Origin: Apostichopus japonicus
Taxonomy: Eukaryota; Echinodermata; Holothuroidea; Aspidochirotida; Stichopodidae
Length of the DNA: 64,000 bases
Assembly: GCF_037975245.1 (NCBI RefSeq)
Contig: NC_092574.1
Coordinates: 11,123,213-11,187,212, forward strand
Direction: 5' to 3'
Shown here: positions 1 to 12,533 of the stretch, piece by piece
Layout of the letters: each line of letters begins with the position of its first letter
How positions within the stretch are numbered: position 1 is the first letter of the stretch
Notes under the pieces: model-generated
Database searches by the model: none
What the model was told of the DNA's origin: nothing
Seen by the model: the letters and a program-made list of their open reading frames with translations, nothing else
Position numbers and translations under genes: made by a program

Positions 1-3000
1 GATATAACGCATAGTAATGAAAAAAAAATGAGATCAAACCGCACATGATATCTACTATGATTCACAGGGTCAAAATATGAAGCAAATGATGTATATATAG
101 AAAAATAAAGGAAAGAAATATAGAAAATAAAGAGTCGAGAAGTAAAATGAAAATAATCATGAAACGATCAAGCAGAAATATGAAGTGATTGTGGAAATCA
201 ACTAACCAATCAAACTACTCCAAATGACTGTTAGGCCTACTTTGGTCTTAATCAGAATAATCATACATCAAATCCTTGATTTCATGCCTGTATGTATGCA
301 TGGTTACATGTCAATCTATAAATACTGTTGAGTTAAAGACCGCTATCGTTCACCTCTACAGCACCCCAGACCGTACATCTGGGACCAATTACAGCATTCG
401 CATATGTCTCGATAATGCTACAATTAGAGAGAGAATAATTCGTCAGCCTTTGAAAAAAAACCTTACTCGAAGGAAAATACCAATGTTTCTTATTAGCTTG
501 TTTATGTATACAGCACAAGCTGACAAGATGTACAAACGGATAGTTAAATTTCTTCTCTTTTCCAGTGGTTATCCCGTCTCGAATTTTACATGGCGTTTAT
601 TTGCAATTAAAAGTAGGTAAGCCAATACTCCTAGTACTCAAGCAGGGCGCTAGCAATAAGGACAGGCTGTCAAAGAATAGATACAACGTGAAACGTAAAG
701 CGGAGGCGGGAGTGTTTAGGCGGCCTGTAAAGGGAATCTTCGTTTCAGCATTTTCGTGCTTTCGAATCGCTTGAGAAAATAATGAAGCGAAACAGGAGAT
801 TGGCCGGGGAAGTCGCGACAAACCCAAGTATATACTTATAAAGATATGACTTTTGAATGGAACGTACGGTGGTTGGAATCGTAACCTTCGGCACAAGTTC
901 AAAATGGCGGAAAAGTTCGTCTCACGACGTGAAGTGTTGGATTGCGATTATCATGTAACTAAGTAGCAGAAGGAGCAGAGAGTACAAATTACACACACAC
1001 ACATATACACATGTATTTATGCTAATGAATTATATATATATTTAAATATTTGTATGTCCATAGATAGAATTAATATTTAATTATCTAATTTAGCCTTTAA
1101 TTGTCAATGTTTGATGGGAATAATTTGGAACGTCTCGTGTTCTAGGAAGTCATACCTTTGTAAAGCCGTTGTTATTTAAAGCGTGGTAAACTTTTGCAGT
1201 GGATAAGGGTGGACCAATAACTTTCATCGTTCGACTTTCGTTTCTTATTTTTTTTTAATTACTGAAAAAAAAACCTTAAGGATATAACAGTAAGCTAACA
1301 CATTTCATTATGCAATCATTCTTGTTTAATATCTGGCATTACATATATATTCTTTACATTATCGATTATCGATTGTAATGTCATGAAAACCGATTGCATT
1401 TGTTTTAACGAATGGTTCACATTGATAGTTTTCCCCCGAATTAATTTGCATCGAAGGAAGCTGAGAGGTTGGACTTCTTTCACATGATACAATGCGATAT
1501 ATGTCTCATGACAATATAGATCATAGCTTTAGACCGCTTATCACACGAACATTGAGACAACACATTTTCCATCTACCTTGCAGCATACGACTTCTGCGAT
1601 AAAATGGGTCGCCCAGACACTTAATAAATCTTAATAAATGATAAAAGTAGTACCATATCTGTGCCTTATTTGTACATGCCAGTGTTATGTTATATCCATC
1701 GGTAAGATCACAAGCAGGGCTTTTCATGCATACGTATACCCTATCTATACAACACATGTATAGATCTATATTGGTAAATGTACCAAGGTATAAAATCTAC
1801 TAAAATTTACGAAATTCTTACTTTTTTATTCTTTCCAGACATTTTTTTGCTGCATGGATAATTGTTTGCGAAAACGTCTCACTAATGTGCTTTACAATAT
1901 CGGAAAAGTTCTGATACAAAACTGATATAACTGTGCTGGCCACCGTGTATGACCATATCTGTATTCCAATAAAAGAACTTTATTAATGATATATTAAAAA
2001 TAACTAAACAAACCAGCACTATATATACAGGCAGAATTAACATTTTCTGCCCCTCCCACCACCCCCCCCCCAAAAAAAACGGGTTGGGACTCGTAATTGT
2101 ATGTGAATATACATAGCGAGAAGATCAGAAGAACGTGGCGAAACGACTTTAAGTAAGTCGAAGGACTCATTACTTAAGAGTTTTCTTGTCGTGCATGTCT
2201 TCAAACTATAAATTCCATGTGATAAGGTGTAATATACAGCCCGAAGGGAAATAAGCGAGAAATATTCAGAGGTGATCCATTGTCGATAATATACTGCATT
2301 TCAAATAAACAAAAGAGAGTCCTCTTTTAACATATTGATAAATTTTAAGGCTGACGAAATTTAATCTTACAAAATTCGTAGAATGTATGTGAAATGGTTT
2401 CGCGTTGAATATTTCACAATCCGATGTACAATGTTTTACCGTATGTAACATTATGGAAATCTCTTAGTTACAATAACGTCATTGTTCACACAAATGTGTC
2501 GCAAAATGTTGTTTTCATGTCAGCTGTATAGGATATGTCCATAATTACTGATAAATTACTTGTATAGCATGATAAATAGGGGTGATAACTTATTACGTAT
2601 GTCTTATGTCCACATTATCACGCACGGTGACAAATTAAGTCAATTTTTTGTGACAACAAAAACGTTTATAAACGATACGGTGTACCGGTATTTATATAAA
2701 TGTTATAAATTATATAAACGTTTAATCTTGCTCACGGTTCTCCCATTTTGGGGTTTGGCATAAACAAGTGCATTGAACACTTAAATACGGACAGAAATGG
2801 TTCCCCCAAGGACCCTTTCCTCATAACCACCAGTTTCTATTATACCACTTGCTTCTAGGAAAAACATTGGGGCGTTGTACCAAAATGTCAAATGCACTTT
2901 TAGCGTGGTGTGCGTGACTAAATTTGGTTAAACTGTATGCGCATTGAGCCTATAGAAAGTGGAATGCACATAATTGAAGGAGGGAAGAAAAAACCTCGAT

Positions 3001-6000
3001 AATAAATAGGCCTGCCAAACAATACTCTGGGGCCATAAGGCATAATGTCCACCCGCCCCCCCCCCACATTCACATGCCCTGATGCATTTATGCATCTTCA
3101 ACTCGAAACAGCAATTGTGGTTCGATAATCAATCGAACCTATGCACTTTATCCACTCGGATCCGTTTGTTAGCGTGTCCTTAAATGACAATATTAGTTAG
3201 AGGATATATGTATAACATCCTCCGTCCAGCCTGTAGTGCGTCATCTGGTATACCCCCCCCCCCCACCCTCGTGAAGCTATGCAGGTACCATCCGGAAAAA
3301 GAAACTGTGGTTTCGGGACAGCACTGGTTAAAGGATATTTGTATATAGTAACAACTTCCTGGGTCGTTAAGTCATCAAATGCTGCTCAACATTAATCTCA
3401 TGACGTCATGCCTTCACAACCTGAAACCTGTTAGAAAGTTTGTATATATATAGTATATGTTGGTCTCCGTTGTTCACAGACGCCCTTTGACTTTGAGGCC
3501 ACTTAAGCCGGACAGTATACAAGGGTTGTAGCTCCCCACCCACCCTTATCATCAAGTCTGTATTCACGCTGTATAAGTCCGAGGCAACATCGACGCCAAT
3601 TAATTTTTCTTAACTATATGAGATATTGTGTGTATTTTATTCTTCGCGTTTTTTGCTGGCTGTTTTTCAGGGTTACATATTAGCAAGTTGTCAGTTTCTT
3701 ACCTTATACAAAAGAACGGCTGGTTACGTGATCCTACCATGATTATATTGACCTTTTTTGTGGTCTCGAATTCGAAGCGATCGATTGATCTGTCCCTCGT
3801 GGTTAGTCAAAGATATTGAGCGACGAAAACTGTAACGAACTAAAGGAAACGAGGCCAACGCGTGCCGCTCTGCCTCGAAAAAAGGCCTTTCTGCCTCTTA
3901 AAACGAATCTTGAGAGTTCAAAGTGCTTTTAAAGTAGGATGTAAGGTAGCATTATTTTCGTTTTTCCCCGTTTTTTTTCGTGTCTATACTGTCATTTATT
4001 CGATAAGTAGGTTCTCTGCTGTATCTCGCCTCATCGAGTTTGCAAATTCTACAAAGAAAAGGAAATACTCCGAAATTTGAAACCATTCATCTCTGGAACT
4101 TGGCATAACCTTCAGTTTTGGATTCATGCTTTGTTACACTGATTATTGATGAATCTGGATTTTGTTTTTAATAAAAAATCATTCGAAATTAGTTTTGCGA
4201 CAAAAACTTGATGTCGTCATCTGACTGCACAAGGCATGTCTACCATTCAACTGGTTTGTATACACGACGAAACAGTTTGATGTAGCAAGATGTAGTTTTA
4301 AACTAAGCATACCCGATCTCACTACCCGACTTACACCCTCACTCCACCTCAATCCCACCCTAAATCTCTGTATAGCATTTATAAAACCATTATGAGTTCT
4401 GGTTCACTCCGAAGTTGTCGTTGTTATTAAGAAATGGAGCCGGACAAGCAAATGAATGACAATGAAAATGATACTAATTAAAATAATATATTAATGATGA
4501 AGACCGGGTTCACGATACAAGTTAAGTACCACGAAATCAGTAAACTGCTTTAAAATCATCAGTTTTCGCCAATTACGACAGAGAGAGAGTGGGAACCTAT
4601 AATTTATTTCACGCTTCAAGATATTTCGGGTTGAAAACACTCTTGTGTTAAAACAAGCACGACGAGTCCGCAGCCCATTTGCAATTAATGGTAAAACCTT
4701 ATTTTTCGTTTCAAACAAAACAAAACAAGAATGTTAAGAGTGACATTTAAACGGCATTCAAAGAAGACATAAACCTAACCATCTTATAAAACAGAGGTCA
4801 GTTTGAGAATAAAGAACACACTAAAGCAGCTAGATATACCCTTGCTCTGTTTGGGGGATATCATTATTGTCTGGCGTCTGCTGGGAGCTGACATTTTGGA
4901 AGTTTGCTTTGTCATTTGTACCATTCGGATCTTCTCTGGTTATCTTTTCATATGTTCAACATTGTTGACGTCGAAATCAGTGCCATTGTTATAGGTCATG
5001 TTCAGGGGCTCAATAATTTAGATTCAGCAGTTACAAAATCGAACTCAATTAGAGAAAATACCGTAAACATTGTAATAAACTAAGAAATAAAACAAACAAG
5101 CGAGAGAGACTGATAATATCTAGCTTCTATAATGTGCGTGATTTGTGCTTGCATGTGTGTGTGTGGGGGGGGGGGGGGGGGCGCGGCAGTCCGGAAAAGA
5201 AGCTGAGTTGTTATTACAAAGTAAGAATTATCCACAGCGTGCCGAAGCCAAAAGCAAACAAAACAACAATAAAGAAGGGAAACTGTGATCCCTTTTGTTT
5301 TACAGAATCACATGGTTCAAAGAAAGAATGTTACAAACCTAAATTAGTATATTTCGCTTGTATAAGAAGGAACAAGGCAATGCTTGAAATATCTCAGGGG
5401 TTATCTTGTTCCATGTTGGCGTTGTGTGGGTTCCAAATCTGGGGACATTGTTCTGTCATTGTGTGATTATGCAAAATGCTTCCAATTTTGTGAAAGAAAA
5501 AAATTAAGATTGCCTTAAATTAGAGGTGCCCCTACTATTGTTAATACAAAGTACCTTTCTTCCATTTGCTAGTAAAAATAAAGTGTTGAGAAATTGAAGG
5601 GAAAAATTGTTAATGAGAAAGTACCCTGGCGGTGAGACATGGTAATTATGAAGCGCTGTGTTGTTGGAAAACATTTCGCAAACGCTGCAATTTGTGGTAT
5701 AGAAAGCAATGGCGATGTTCGGGTTTGCGAACGTCACACGGATAGAGGGCAGCAACGCACAATTTTCATTCGCGGTGACAAACTGTAGGTCATTCTGTAC
5801 CATCATAGTGTAGTCAATTTCCCCATCCGGAATGAATCGAATGAAATTTTACGTGTTGAACACATTTATGGCAATTTCTCTGCGCGATCTCTCTAGTCTC
5901 TGCAGGCATGGGGATGTTACCCTCGACTAAGAACATCTTTGCCACTATAGCTAGTGAAATAAATTATTCTCTCAGCTCCAATAACATCAGTTACTTTTTA

Positions 6001-7581
6001 TATTCAAGATACAAACCAGTTAACCGGATGAGGTTGGTCTGACCGGCACTGGCAATGACTAGGAGCAAGTGGGGTAGTTGCTTTAAACATAATGTAGTCA
6101 CATGGTAGCATGGGGGTGAGTAGTTAGTGCACGGTTTAACTTCTAGGGGAATGGGGTACATTCTAGGAACATAGGGTACATTCTTGCCAAATAATGGAAG
6201 TATAGGGTAAGTACTTGTCTAATAGAGTATACACTTCTAGCTTTAGGTAATAATGGTGGGCCAGAAAAAAGGGTTGGTTGAGTTGGGTGGGGGGGGGGGG
6301 GGCTGAATTGTTAAAGATAATGATGCTTTGTATAATATCATAATATATCCCAATGTGACTTTTCAAAATTTTAAAAACTAAAGTGGTCCACAATAATCAC
6401 AACACGAGTCTCCATTTATCAATACTGACAACAAATATTATTTTATTACTTGAAGATGAATCATTTATGTAAGTCTTATTTCGTAAATAAATAAACTTTA
6501 TCTCTTCAAAGTAGAGTCCAATACCAGATGTTAACTGAATAAGTAAGTAGTCCTTCAGTGTAAAAGTAACATGTGCAGTGTACACCCCCTGGCACCCCCC
6601 ACACATTTTTAACCCCAGACAAAATCTTAAAAGTAGTTACTAGCACAACCTTGCACAATAAACCAAAGTTATAAACTATTATATCTACTTCAGAATGCAC
6701 CATTTCATACCTAATTTCTTCTCAGGGAAATTCCCCCAAAACACAAATGGGAGATGACTTCAGCCAACCAAGGACCAGGCCCCCCCCCCCCCAACCCCAT
6801 TTTAAAATCCTGGATCCAACCCTGATCAGGACTTTCATCATAACATTTTAACTTCAAAGGCCCAAAGTAACTATTAGTTCAATAAACATTATCACATGAT
6901 GACAATAACAATTACAATGTTAAAGTTCAAGGTATACAATCTTGTATCAAGGCAAGGACTTCTCACACGATTTCACAACAGTTAACCCTTGGTCATTGGT
7001 AACTTGTTACACACATAAAAAATCAAGTGTGCACAAATAAACTAGTCCCCCCCCTCCCGGCCCCCAGTACAGTGCCAACTATATTCACAAGTTATATCCT
7101 CGCAGGTCACCCGTTTATACACTTGGGTGAAGACAGGTAAAGAAGATTGCATGCCTTGACCAAGGTCACAAGAATTCAAACCCGTAATCATTAGATCACA
7201 GGTCCATTGCCATAATCACGTGACCACAACACCTTCACAAGCTTCCACTTGAGTCAAGCGACAATACCAGTTATTCCTCCATATAATGGAACTTCAAATC
7301 AAGTTTTCTTCTTCCAAATGGTCCAAAGAGTCAAGTCACTGAATTTGTTTTGACTTCAACCTGACCCAGAGTGACTCATTTAAACTCTGGTATTAAAAAT
7401 TTAAAATAAGTGTAGGGAAGCATAGCACTGAATGCTGTCACAATCAAAGTGGACAGATCGCCAGATGACAAAATGTGATAGAAGTTAACATTTTGCTAGA
7501 ATGCCCCATATTTTCTGCAATAAATAAAGGTGAATAACTTTATACACATATATATCTATATATCTTGATAAGATGACAATA
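1..7581. other. Gene-poor left flank
   Basis: I recognise no protein family here. Open frames are at most about 115 codons, on both strands, with no family motif and no chain of splice-compatible exons. Visible content: several poly-C/poly-G runs (near 2063, 3055, 3250, 5165, 6288 and 6781), a perfect CRE-type octamer TGACGTCA at 3401-3408, and a possible transposon end around 6800-6822 reading as the reverse complement of CAGGGTTGGATCCAGG. The part nearest 7581 probably includes the glutaredoxin 3' UTR. A small candidate first exon at 904-954 is listed separately. Confidence 0.6.
904..954 (+). CDS. Possible short first coding exon, unassigned
   Basis: An ATG in a strong context (AAAATGGCGG, which also matches the YY1 core) opens 17 codons beginning MAEKFVSRRE and ends at a plausible GT donor (CAT|gtaact); without splicing a stop follows three codons later. 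The preceding 200 bases are relatively GC-rich and promoter-like. I found no compatible second exon downstream and no homology I recognise, so this may be only a YY1-type site or chance. Confidence 0.15.
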
Positions 7582-9522
7582 TCATGCATCTTGCTTGACG
7601 ATGCCTAGTTGTTGTAAAAGTCGGCTCAATTCTCCTGAGTCAAATTTGTCCTGCACATCAGAGCTTCCTCCGACAAACTTATGATCGATGAAGACACTCG
7701 GAACTGTTGAATTCCCTGTCATTTCCTTGACTATACTCTGCGAAGATGCAAAAGAAAGATTTTTATTCCAAGCAAAGAACGAAAATTGAGTGAGTGATGT
7801 TGCTGGAACACTCTGTTTTACAGTGATAAGTCAAAACTTTTGGACAGGGGGACCAACAATGATTGTTTATTAACATACAGCAGAATTCAAAGCATTATCC
7901 TTATACTGTACATGATTGAGATCCTTGCTTTGAACACAATAAGATATCTTCAAGCTTAAAACTCAGGTGAAGGGACTGACATTTTGACCAACATTGTGTG
8001 CTGTCATGCAGTTTGACCAACAGTTTAACAATTACTCCTTTTCATCTTTCTTAATTATAAGGGCCACGATTGTAGTACCAGGCTGAGCAGTTGAAATAAC
8101 AATATGTAAACTTTTAGAAGCAAAGAAAGAGAGAGATATATATTTGGATCGAAGTACAAAAGTAGAAACTGAGTTTGAATTCCCTGTTTTTTTTTAAGGT
8201 TCTACCTGAATGGTGTTACCATCTGACCAGTGTTCCAATTCCATAGCACCCATATCCTGAACTCCAGCAATTTAGATGTAAAAAAAAAACTGAATTTTAA
8301 TTCCCTGTCTTTTTTTAAAGGTTTTACCTGAATGGTGTTACCATCTGATCGCTGTTCCAATTCCATAACACCCATATCCTGAACTCCAGCTTGCCGTAAC
8401 ACTGATTTGGCCTGCATGCAAAATGGACAATAAGACTTGGAAAACACCATCACTTTGTTCTTGGTTATCAATTCCTTCACCAACCTGACAAGGGAAACAA
8501 TATTAAAGTTTAACATGTAGCGGGAATTACATATTTCTGCGGATATGTGGTAAAAACATCATCCCCCCCCCCACATTTGTGTATTTATTATGTGGGTGGG
8601 TAGGGAGGGAGAGAGGATGGGGATATGGGTTGAGCTTAAATGGGCCACTAGAGCTGTTTGTTATTTGCATTGTGCATATATTGGTATTAAAAATGGTCAT
8701 ACTTTAGAGGGCTGTGGTATACTTATTTATGTATTAGGCTATATGCCTATTATGCTTTGATGGAAGTGGTGGGGGACTAAGTCATTGGGCACTAAATGGT
8801 GCCCAACAGTCCACCTCTTAGGTGGCATTGCTGTCAGCCATATGATAGTCACCATGTGCTGTGTTAACAGTAGATAATTGAATATTGCCATTATTCAGCC
8901 TAGGACCTACCATCATTGAATTATCTTGATATAACTTTGTAGGCACTAGACTTAATACAAAGGATAAGCCAAATGAAAACACAACAAAAGCAAAACAAAA
9001 TGTTATCATTCTAGCTTGAAGCACATTTCACTATCAAATTTCGAACCTTACTGAAGTATTTGTTTCTTTCGTAAACGAATTAGGCCTATGGTGGTGCAAT
9101 GTACAAAGGGGAGCATACTGTAGATAGTGAAAAACCACACTAGACCTAAAGTTAGGACTTGTATAATGTTAGTTCTATAATGCATGCCTTGGAAAGCCCT
9201 GACTTTTATATTTTATAGATTGCTTGTTCTTGAGCGCGGGAGAACCGGTGGGGCAAACACATTTTTAATTTTACCAAACGGGAAAAGCTCTACACTAGTA
9301 CAGACTACCCATAGATATTACACATTTAATGCGGTCCACGTTTGTCACACAAATCAGTGTGTACTATGTATGTTGTGATATTCCAAAGCAACCCATTTCG
9401 CAGAACCAGGCCCTGTGCTTAGGCCTCATTAAACTACTTAATTATAACAAAGAAACAACGGAACCGAGTGTGCCGATGACTATAATAAATCTTGATTCTT
9501 ACTGTCGTGCAGCAGAAGCCAT
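7582..9522 (-). CDS. Glutaredoxin (dithiol, CPFC type)
   Basis: Glutathione-dependent disulfide oxidoreductase of the thioredoxin fold. Three coding exons join with matching phases: 9503-9522 (start, MASAARQ), 8328-8484 and 7582-7737 (TGA). They give 110 aa, the usual size for a cytosolic glutaredoxin. Residues 26-29 are the CPFC redox centre, after a beta strand reading KVMVFSKSY. TVPSVFI holds the cis-proline that contacts glutathione, and FVGGSSD is the GG motif; many relatives have Cys where this has Ser after GG. There is no long N-terminal targeting sequence, so a cytosolic location is inferred. Splice sites are canonical (CA|gtaag, cag|GTTGG, CAG|gtaaaac, cag|AGTATA). A damaged copy of the end of exon 2 lies in intron 2 (see 8166-8390). 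Family assignment is secure; orthology to vertebrate GLRX or GLRX2 is not settled. Confidence 0.93.
8166..8390 (-). repeat. Tandem duplication of the 3' half of glutaredoxin exon 2 and its donor
   Basis: Two copies of about 103 bp (8166-8268 and 8287-8390, offset about 122 bp) share the end of exon 2, its 5' splice site and the following intron bases. The right copy is the functional exon end. The left copy, inside intron 2, still reads in frame as DMGAMELEHWSDGNTIQ followed by a gt donor, differing from the true exon by V to A, Q to H and R to W. It lacks the original acceptor, but AG dinucleotides precede it (for example GTTCAG|GATATG), and use of that one would keep the reading frame. Confidence 0.85.
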
Positions 9523-9740
9523 TTTGATGCCTGTAACTACCCACAAATTTCACTGCACTTTATTATCAAAAGAACTCGAGTAAACTTGTAAATTGTGACT
9601 CCGTCGGTAACTAAGCTGAGTAATGGAGGTGACCAAACATTCCCTGACGATTTGCTAAATTTATGAGAAAGCGCTAGCTAGTTTAGTTGAGAGAAGTCAC
9701 GAAAGGCTTCGGCTGTGAGGGGGAACTATAGAGGAACGTA

Positions 9741-10147
9741 AAGGCCCGGTCACACTACAGCGATATTTTATCGAAATACGGTCCGATTTTTCCGATTTAA
9801 GGCCGAAGAGTGAGGTTTGTGGTAGTGAATGTAATGAATGCAGTAGAATATTCGAATACCTACTTCAAATCTGAGGGGTTCTAGAACTGACTACATTCTG
9901 AAGTGACGTCACATCGAAAAGCGATAAAAATCGGAAGAGAAATCGGATAGCTAACCGATAAAAGGAAACGGAGTCAATATCAAAAGTTAGGAGAGGGCTA
10001 TTCCACATCGGAATGGCTCAACAGATAGCAAATCAGGTCCTTTATCACTGTGGCTAGAAGACCCGAACGAAAAACTGTCTGTTTCGATTCCTCTGGGAAA
10101 ATCGGATAGTATTCCGATAAAATATCGGTATAGTGTGACCGGGCCTT
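9741..10147. mobile_element. MITE with 5'-AAGGCCCGGTCACACTA termini, TA target duplication
   Basis: The left end (AAGGCCCGGTCACACTA, then GATATTTTATCG) is repeated inverted at the right end (CGATAAAATATCGG... TAGTGTGACCGGGCCTT). Flanking TA dinucleotides at 9739-9740 and 10148-10149 look like the target duplication, as in Tc1/mariner-like or related elements. Length is 407 bp with no coding capacity. It sits about 220 bp upstream of the glutaredoxin start codon and carries a CRE-type TGACGTCA at 9904-9911. Confidence 0.85.
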
Positions 10148-10154
10148 TAGACTC

Positions 10155-10313
10155 CAGGCGCGTAGCCAAGGAGGGGGGGGGGGGGGAGCCGCATTTTCAG
10201 CCAAAATTTTCTTGTACGCTTCGCGCCAACATGGTGGCGCTACGCTTAGATAGTTTGCAGTGCCAAATCTACAGTTTCGCCCCTCCCTTGGCAAATTCCT
10301 AGCTACGCGCCTG
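10155..10313. mobile_element. hAT-type MITE, 159 bp
   Basis: Termini CAGGCGCGTAGCCA and, inverted, TAGCTACGCGCCTG. The 8-bp flanks TTAGACTC (10147-10154) and TAAGACTC (10314-10321) match at 7 of 8 positions, the target-duplication size of hAT transposons. A long poly-G tract follows the left terminus. Its target duplication overlaps the right edge of the TA-flanked MITE, so this insertion is the younger one. Non-coding. Confidence 0.85.
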
Positions 10314-10851
10314 TAAGACTCTCTACAGTTTGTGATACATTAGCATTTATGTTTTCTCCTTTTCCATTGGTACGAACATTACAGGTCACTAGAGGTCATT
10401 GCCGCAGACTGAATTGTGTTAGACTAAGTGTTCGTATAAGAACTTCTTATAGAAGAATGATTTGGCCTCGTCGGTTGTCGTTTCTAAAAGTGGCAATAGT
10501 TTTAATGAATGCGATGGTCGGTTATTGTAAGAAATGCAATAGGATTGTTGAGTTTAGTAGAGAAAATAGGAGCAGGAGTGAAGGCTAAATTGTCAAAACC
10601 ATTCACAATATTTGAAGACCTTAAACAAGTCACCACGTAACCTCGTAAGGTTAAGGTTTCTGTGTTAAGCTTAGTTAATTATAGTGTCCTCGGTGGCGGG
10701 ACCAGATAAGACCCTCCTGATTCTCTTTTCTTTCTACTAAGCAAAACTCCTACCACATCGAGGTGTTTCTTCCTAACCAAGGTCAAATACCGTACTGGGA
10801 TGTGACTGGTCAATGTTGTGCACCCATGGCAAACTGAGGCTGGAGAGGGTT

Positions 10852-11423
10852 ACTAAAACGATTGACAATTGCGTTAAACATAACGAATGACAATATGTTG
10901 TACACACTTAAAAATTGTGTTGACTAAAACGAAAGACAGTGAATGACAGCACAGACATTTGCTTCAACCGGATATCACAGTTAAAGCCGAGTGGACGCGA
11001 AGTGCGTGGCTTAGAGATCTAGTAAAGTACGGACAAGATACAAACGCATTTTCAACCCAAATTAATCGTGGATATATCAGTTTCAAACATACCAATTATC
11101 CAGCACCTAACAATTACTTCAGTTATCTTTCTATATAAATCTACAGAGGTAAATGTTAAAAGCACAGCACTCAAGCGCATTCTCGCAAAACTTTCCCTGT
11201 GGTTTCTATCGATCCGTAGATCCCACCAAAACCCTGCAACCACGTAACATGCGATTTTCCTCAAATCATTTTTGCGTAGAAAACCAATAACCGCATTTAC
11301 TCCACTCCGTTAATCATTCTATCTCTTCTCACCATCGTCCTTCGTTGTCATTTGGTGTCATTCGCGAATGATACATAACCCTGTACAAAGTCAATTCGGT
11401 CATTCGCTGTCATTCGTTTTAGT
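10852..11423. mobile_element. Inverted-repeat element with ACTAAAACGA ends
   Basis: ACTAAAACGAAAGACAGTG at 10923 faces its near-complement ending at 11423 (CGCTGTCATTCGTTTTAGT); a second same-direction copy of the terminus lies at 10852. TTG flanks both sides of the inner element. This looks like a MITE-like foldback element with a duplicated left end. The family is not recognised and the exact boundaries are uncertain. Confidence 0.55.
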
Positions 11424-12307
11424 TTGTCCCATCTGGAGACCAGTGAAAATATCCAAAAACGTACCGCAGTAGCCTACCGTAGCCGCATCATTATCTCATT
11501 ACAAAGTGAAAGTATATTAACGGGGTTCAACTAGCCGAGCGCTTATTTTTTTTTTTTAATAGAGCAGGTATATGCCAGCATATTTCAGGATCAAAGTGGG
11601 GCAATTACAAGTTGAAACAAATGCTGCACCCCGAAAAAAAATAGAACACGAACGAGTCAGTGACAAAGTAGATGTTATACGAAACCGCCCCCCCCCCCTT
11701 TCACCTTTGGACAAGTGTCTACAAAGCTAAAATCATATAGTTCTAGAGGTCATCGCAGTAGCCTTTAGCTCCAATATGAATGTACCAATAATTAGGAGCA
11801 CCATTACTACTACTACTTAGTCAACCATTCAATACAGGCTACATGGCAATCCATGCAATATATTTGAACTGCGTAGCCAACAAGCTAATTAAACTGACTA
11901 CAGTTACCTCTCCACCATAGACGACAATGCTAGATAACCTTTGTGTACCCGTAGCCGTAAGTCTAGTTTTATAATGATAATATATATATATAGTATTAAA
12001 TAACGCTCCGGCACAAACAATTTCTTTTAATCAGAATATTATCCACGGGCTGTATAACCCGGCCTCTATCACTCCAAACAACACACTTAATTGGCCCTAT
12101 ACTATACCATCCATAGAAGTTAACCACAATTTTTATGCCTAATTCGATGTCGGGAGCTGGAGCCTACGCCGTGACGCTCCTTCGGTCATCTCACGTGGTT
12201 ATGGGCTGATGTTGGGGTGATACCGAACGAAAAGCTTACCCTCCACCATTCCCCAACAAGGGGACATAAAATGCTACACATGAAAAGAGGGTATATTGGC
12301 TTTTATA

Positions 12308-12338
12308 TACACTTGATCTCAGCCGAAAGGCAGAGAAG
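12308..12338 (-). ncRNA. U2 snRNA-like 5' hairpin (fragment or derived repeat)
   Basis: Read on the minus strand, 28 of 31 bases match U2 snRNA positions 5-35 (stem I and the following AGATCAAGTGTA) as I recall the metazoan sequence. The stem still folds: TCTC pairs with GAGA and GCC with GGC. Downstream sequence departs from U2: the branch-point recognition element is not intact, and I see no Sm site. A CCCC-TTGTT-GGGG hairpin follows in roughly the place of stem IIb. It may be a U2 pseudogene, a U2-headed SINE or a divergent small RNA. Confidence 0.35.
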
Positions 12339-12348
12339 GTACGTCAAG

Positions 12349-12533
12349 ATGGTGCCGCCGACAAGAAGTGACTTGTTGAAAGTTCTGTTGTCTTTATCAG
12401 TCGGTGAAGTCAACAGACCGATTGAAAGCACTGGCCCGCGGCGACATTATAGTTTTGTGTATCGATCACATCGATCCTATACCCTGGCGCGGGAACGCGG
12501 TCAGCTGGTAGTACATCTCATCGACAAACTGCG
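12349..12533 (+). CDS. Possible orphan first coding exon, function unknown
   Basis: An ATG in a strong context (AAGATGG) opens 61 codons in a locally GC- and CpG-rich stretch and ends at an excellent donor (CTGCG|gtgagt) just before an in-frame stop. The peptide starts MVPPTRSDLLKVLLSL and is rich in Arg and Leu; no domain is recognised. I could not find a compatible next exon. It cannot feed the transglutaminase exon at 15121, because that exon has an in-frame stop just upstream of its ATG. It starts 11 bp from the U2-like hairpin on the opposite strand. Confidence 0.25.

Noticed and set aside
5504..5806. 100-codon minus-strand frame with NCSVCEMF and NNFS motifs
   Set aside because: No recognised family, no splice partner, and codon content like surrounding noncoding DNA.
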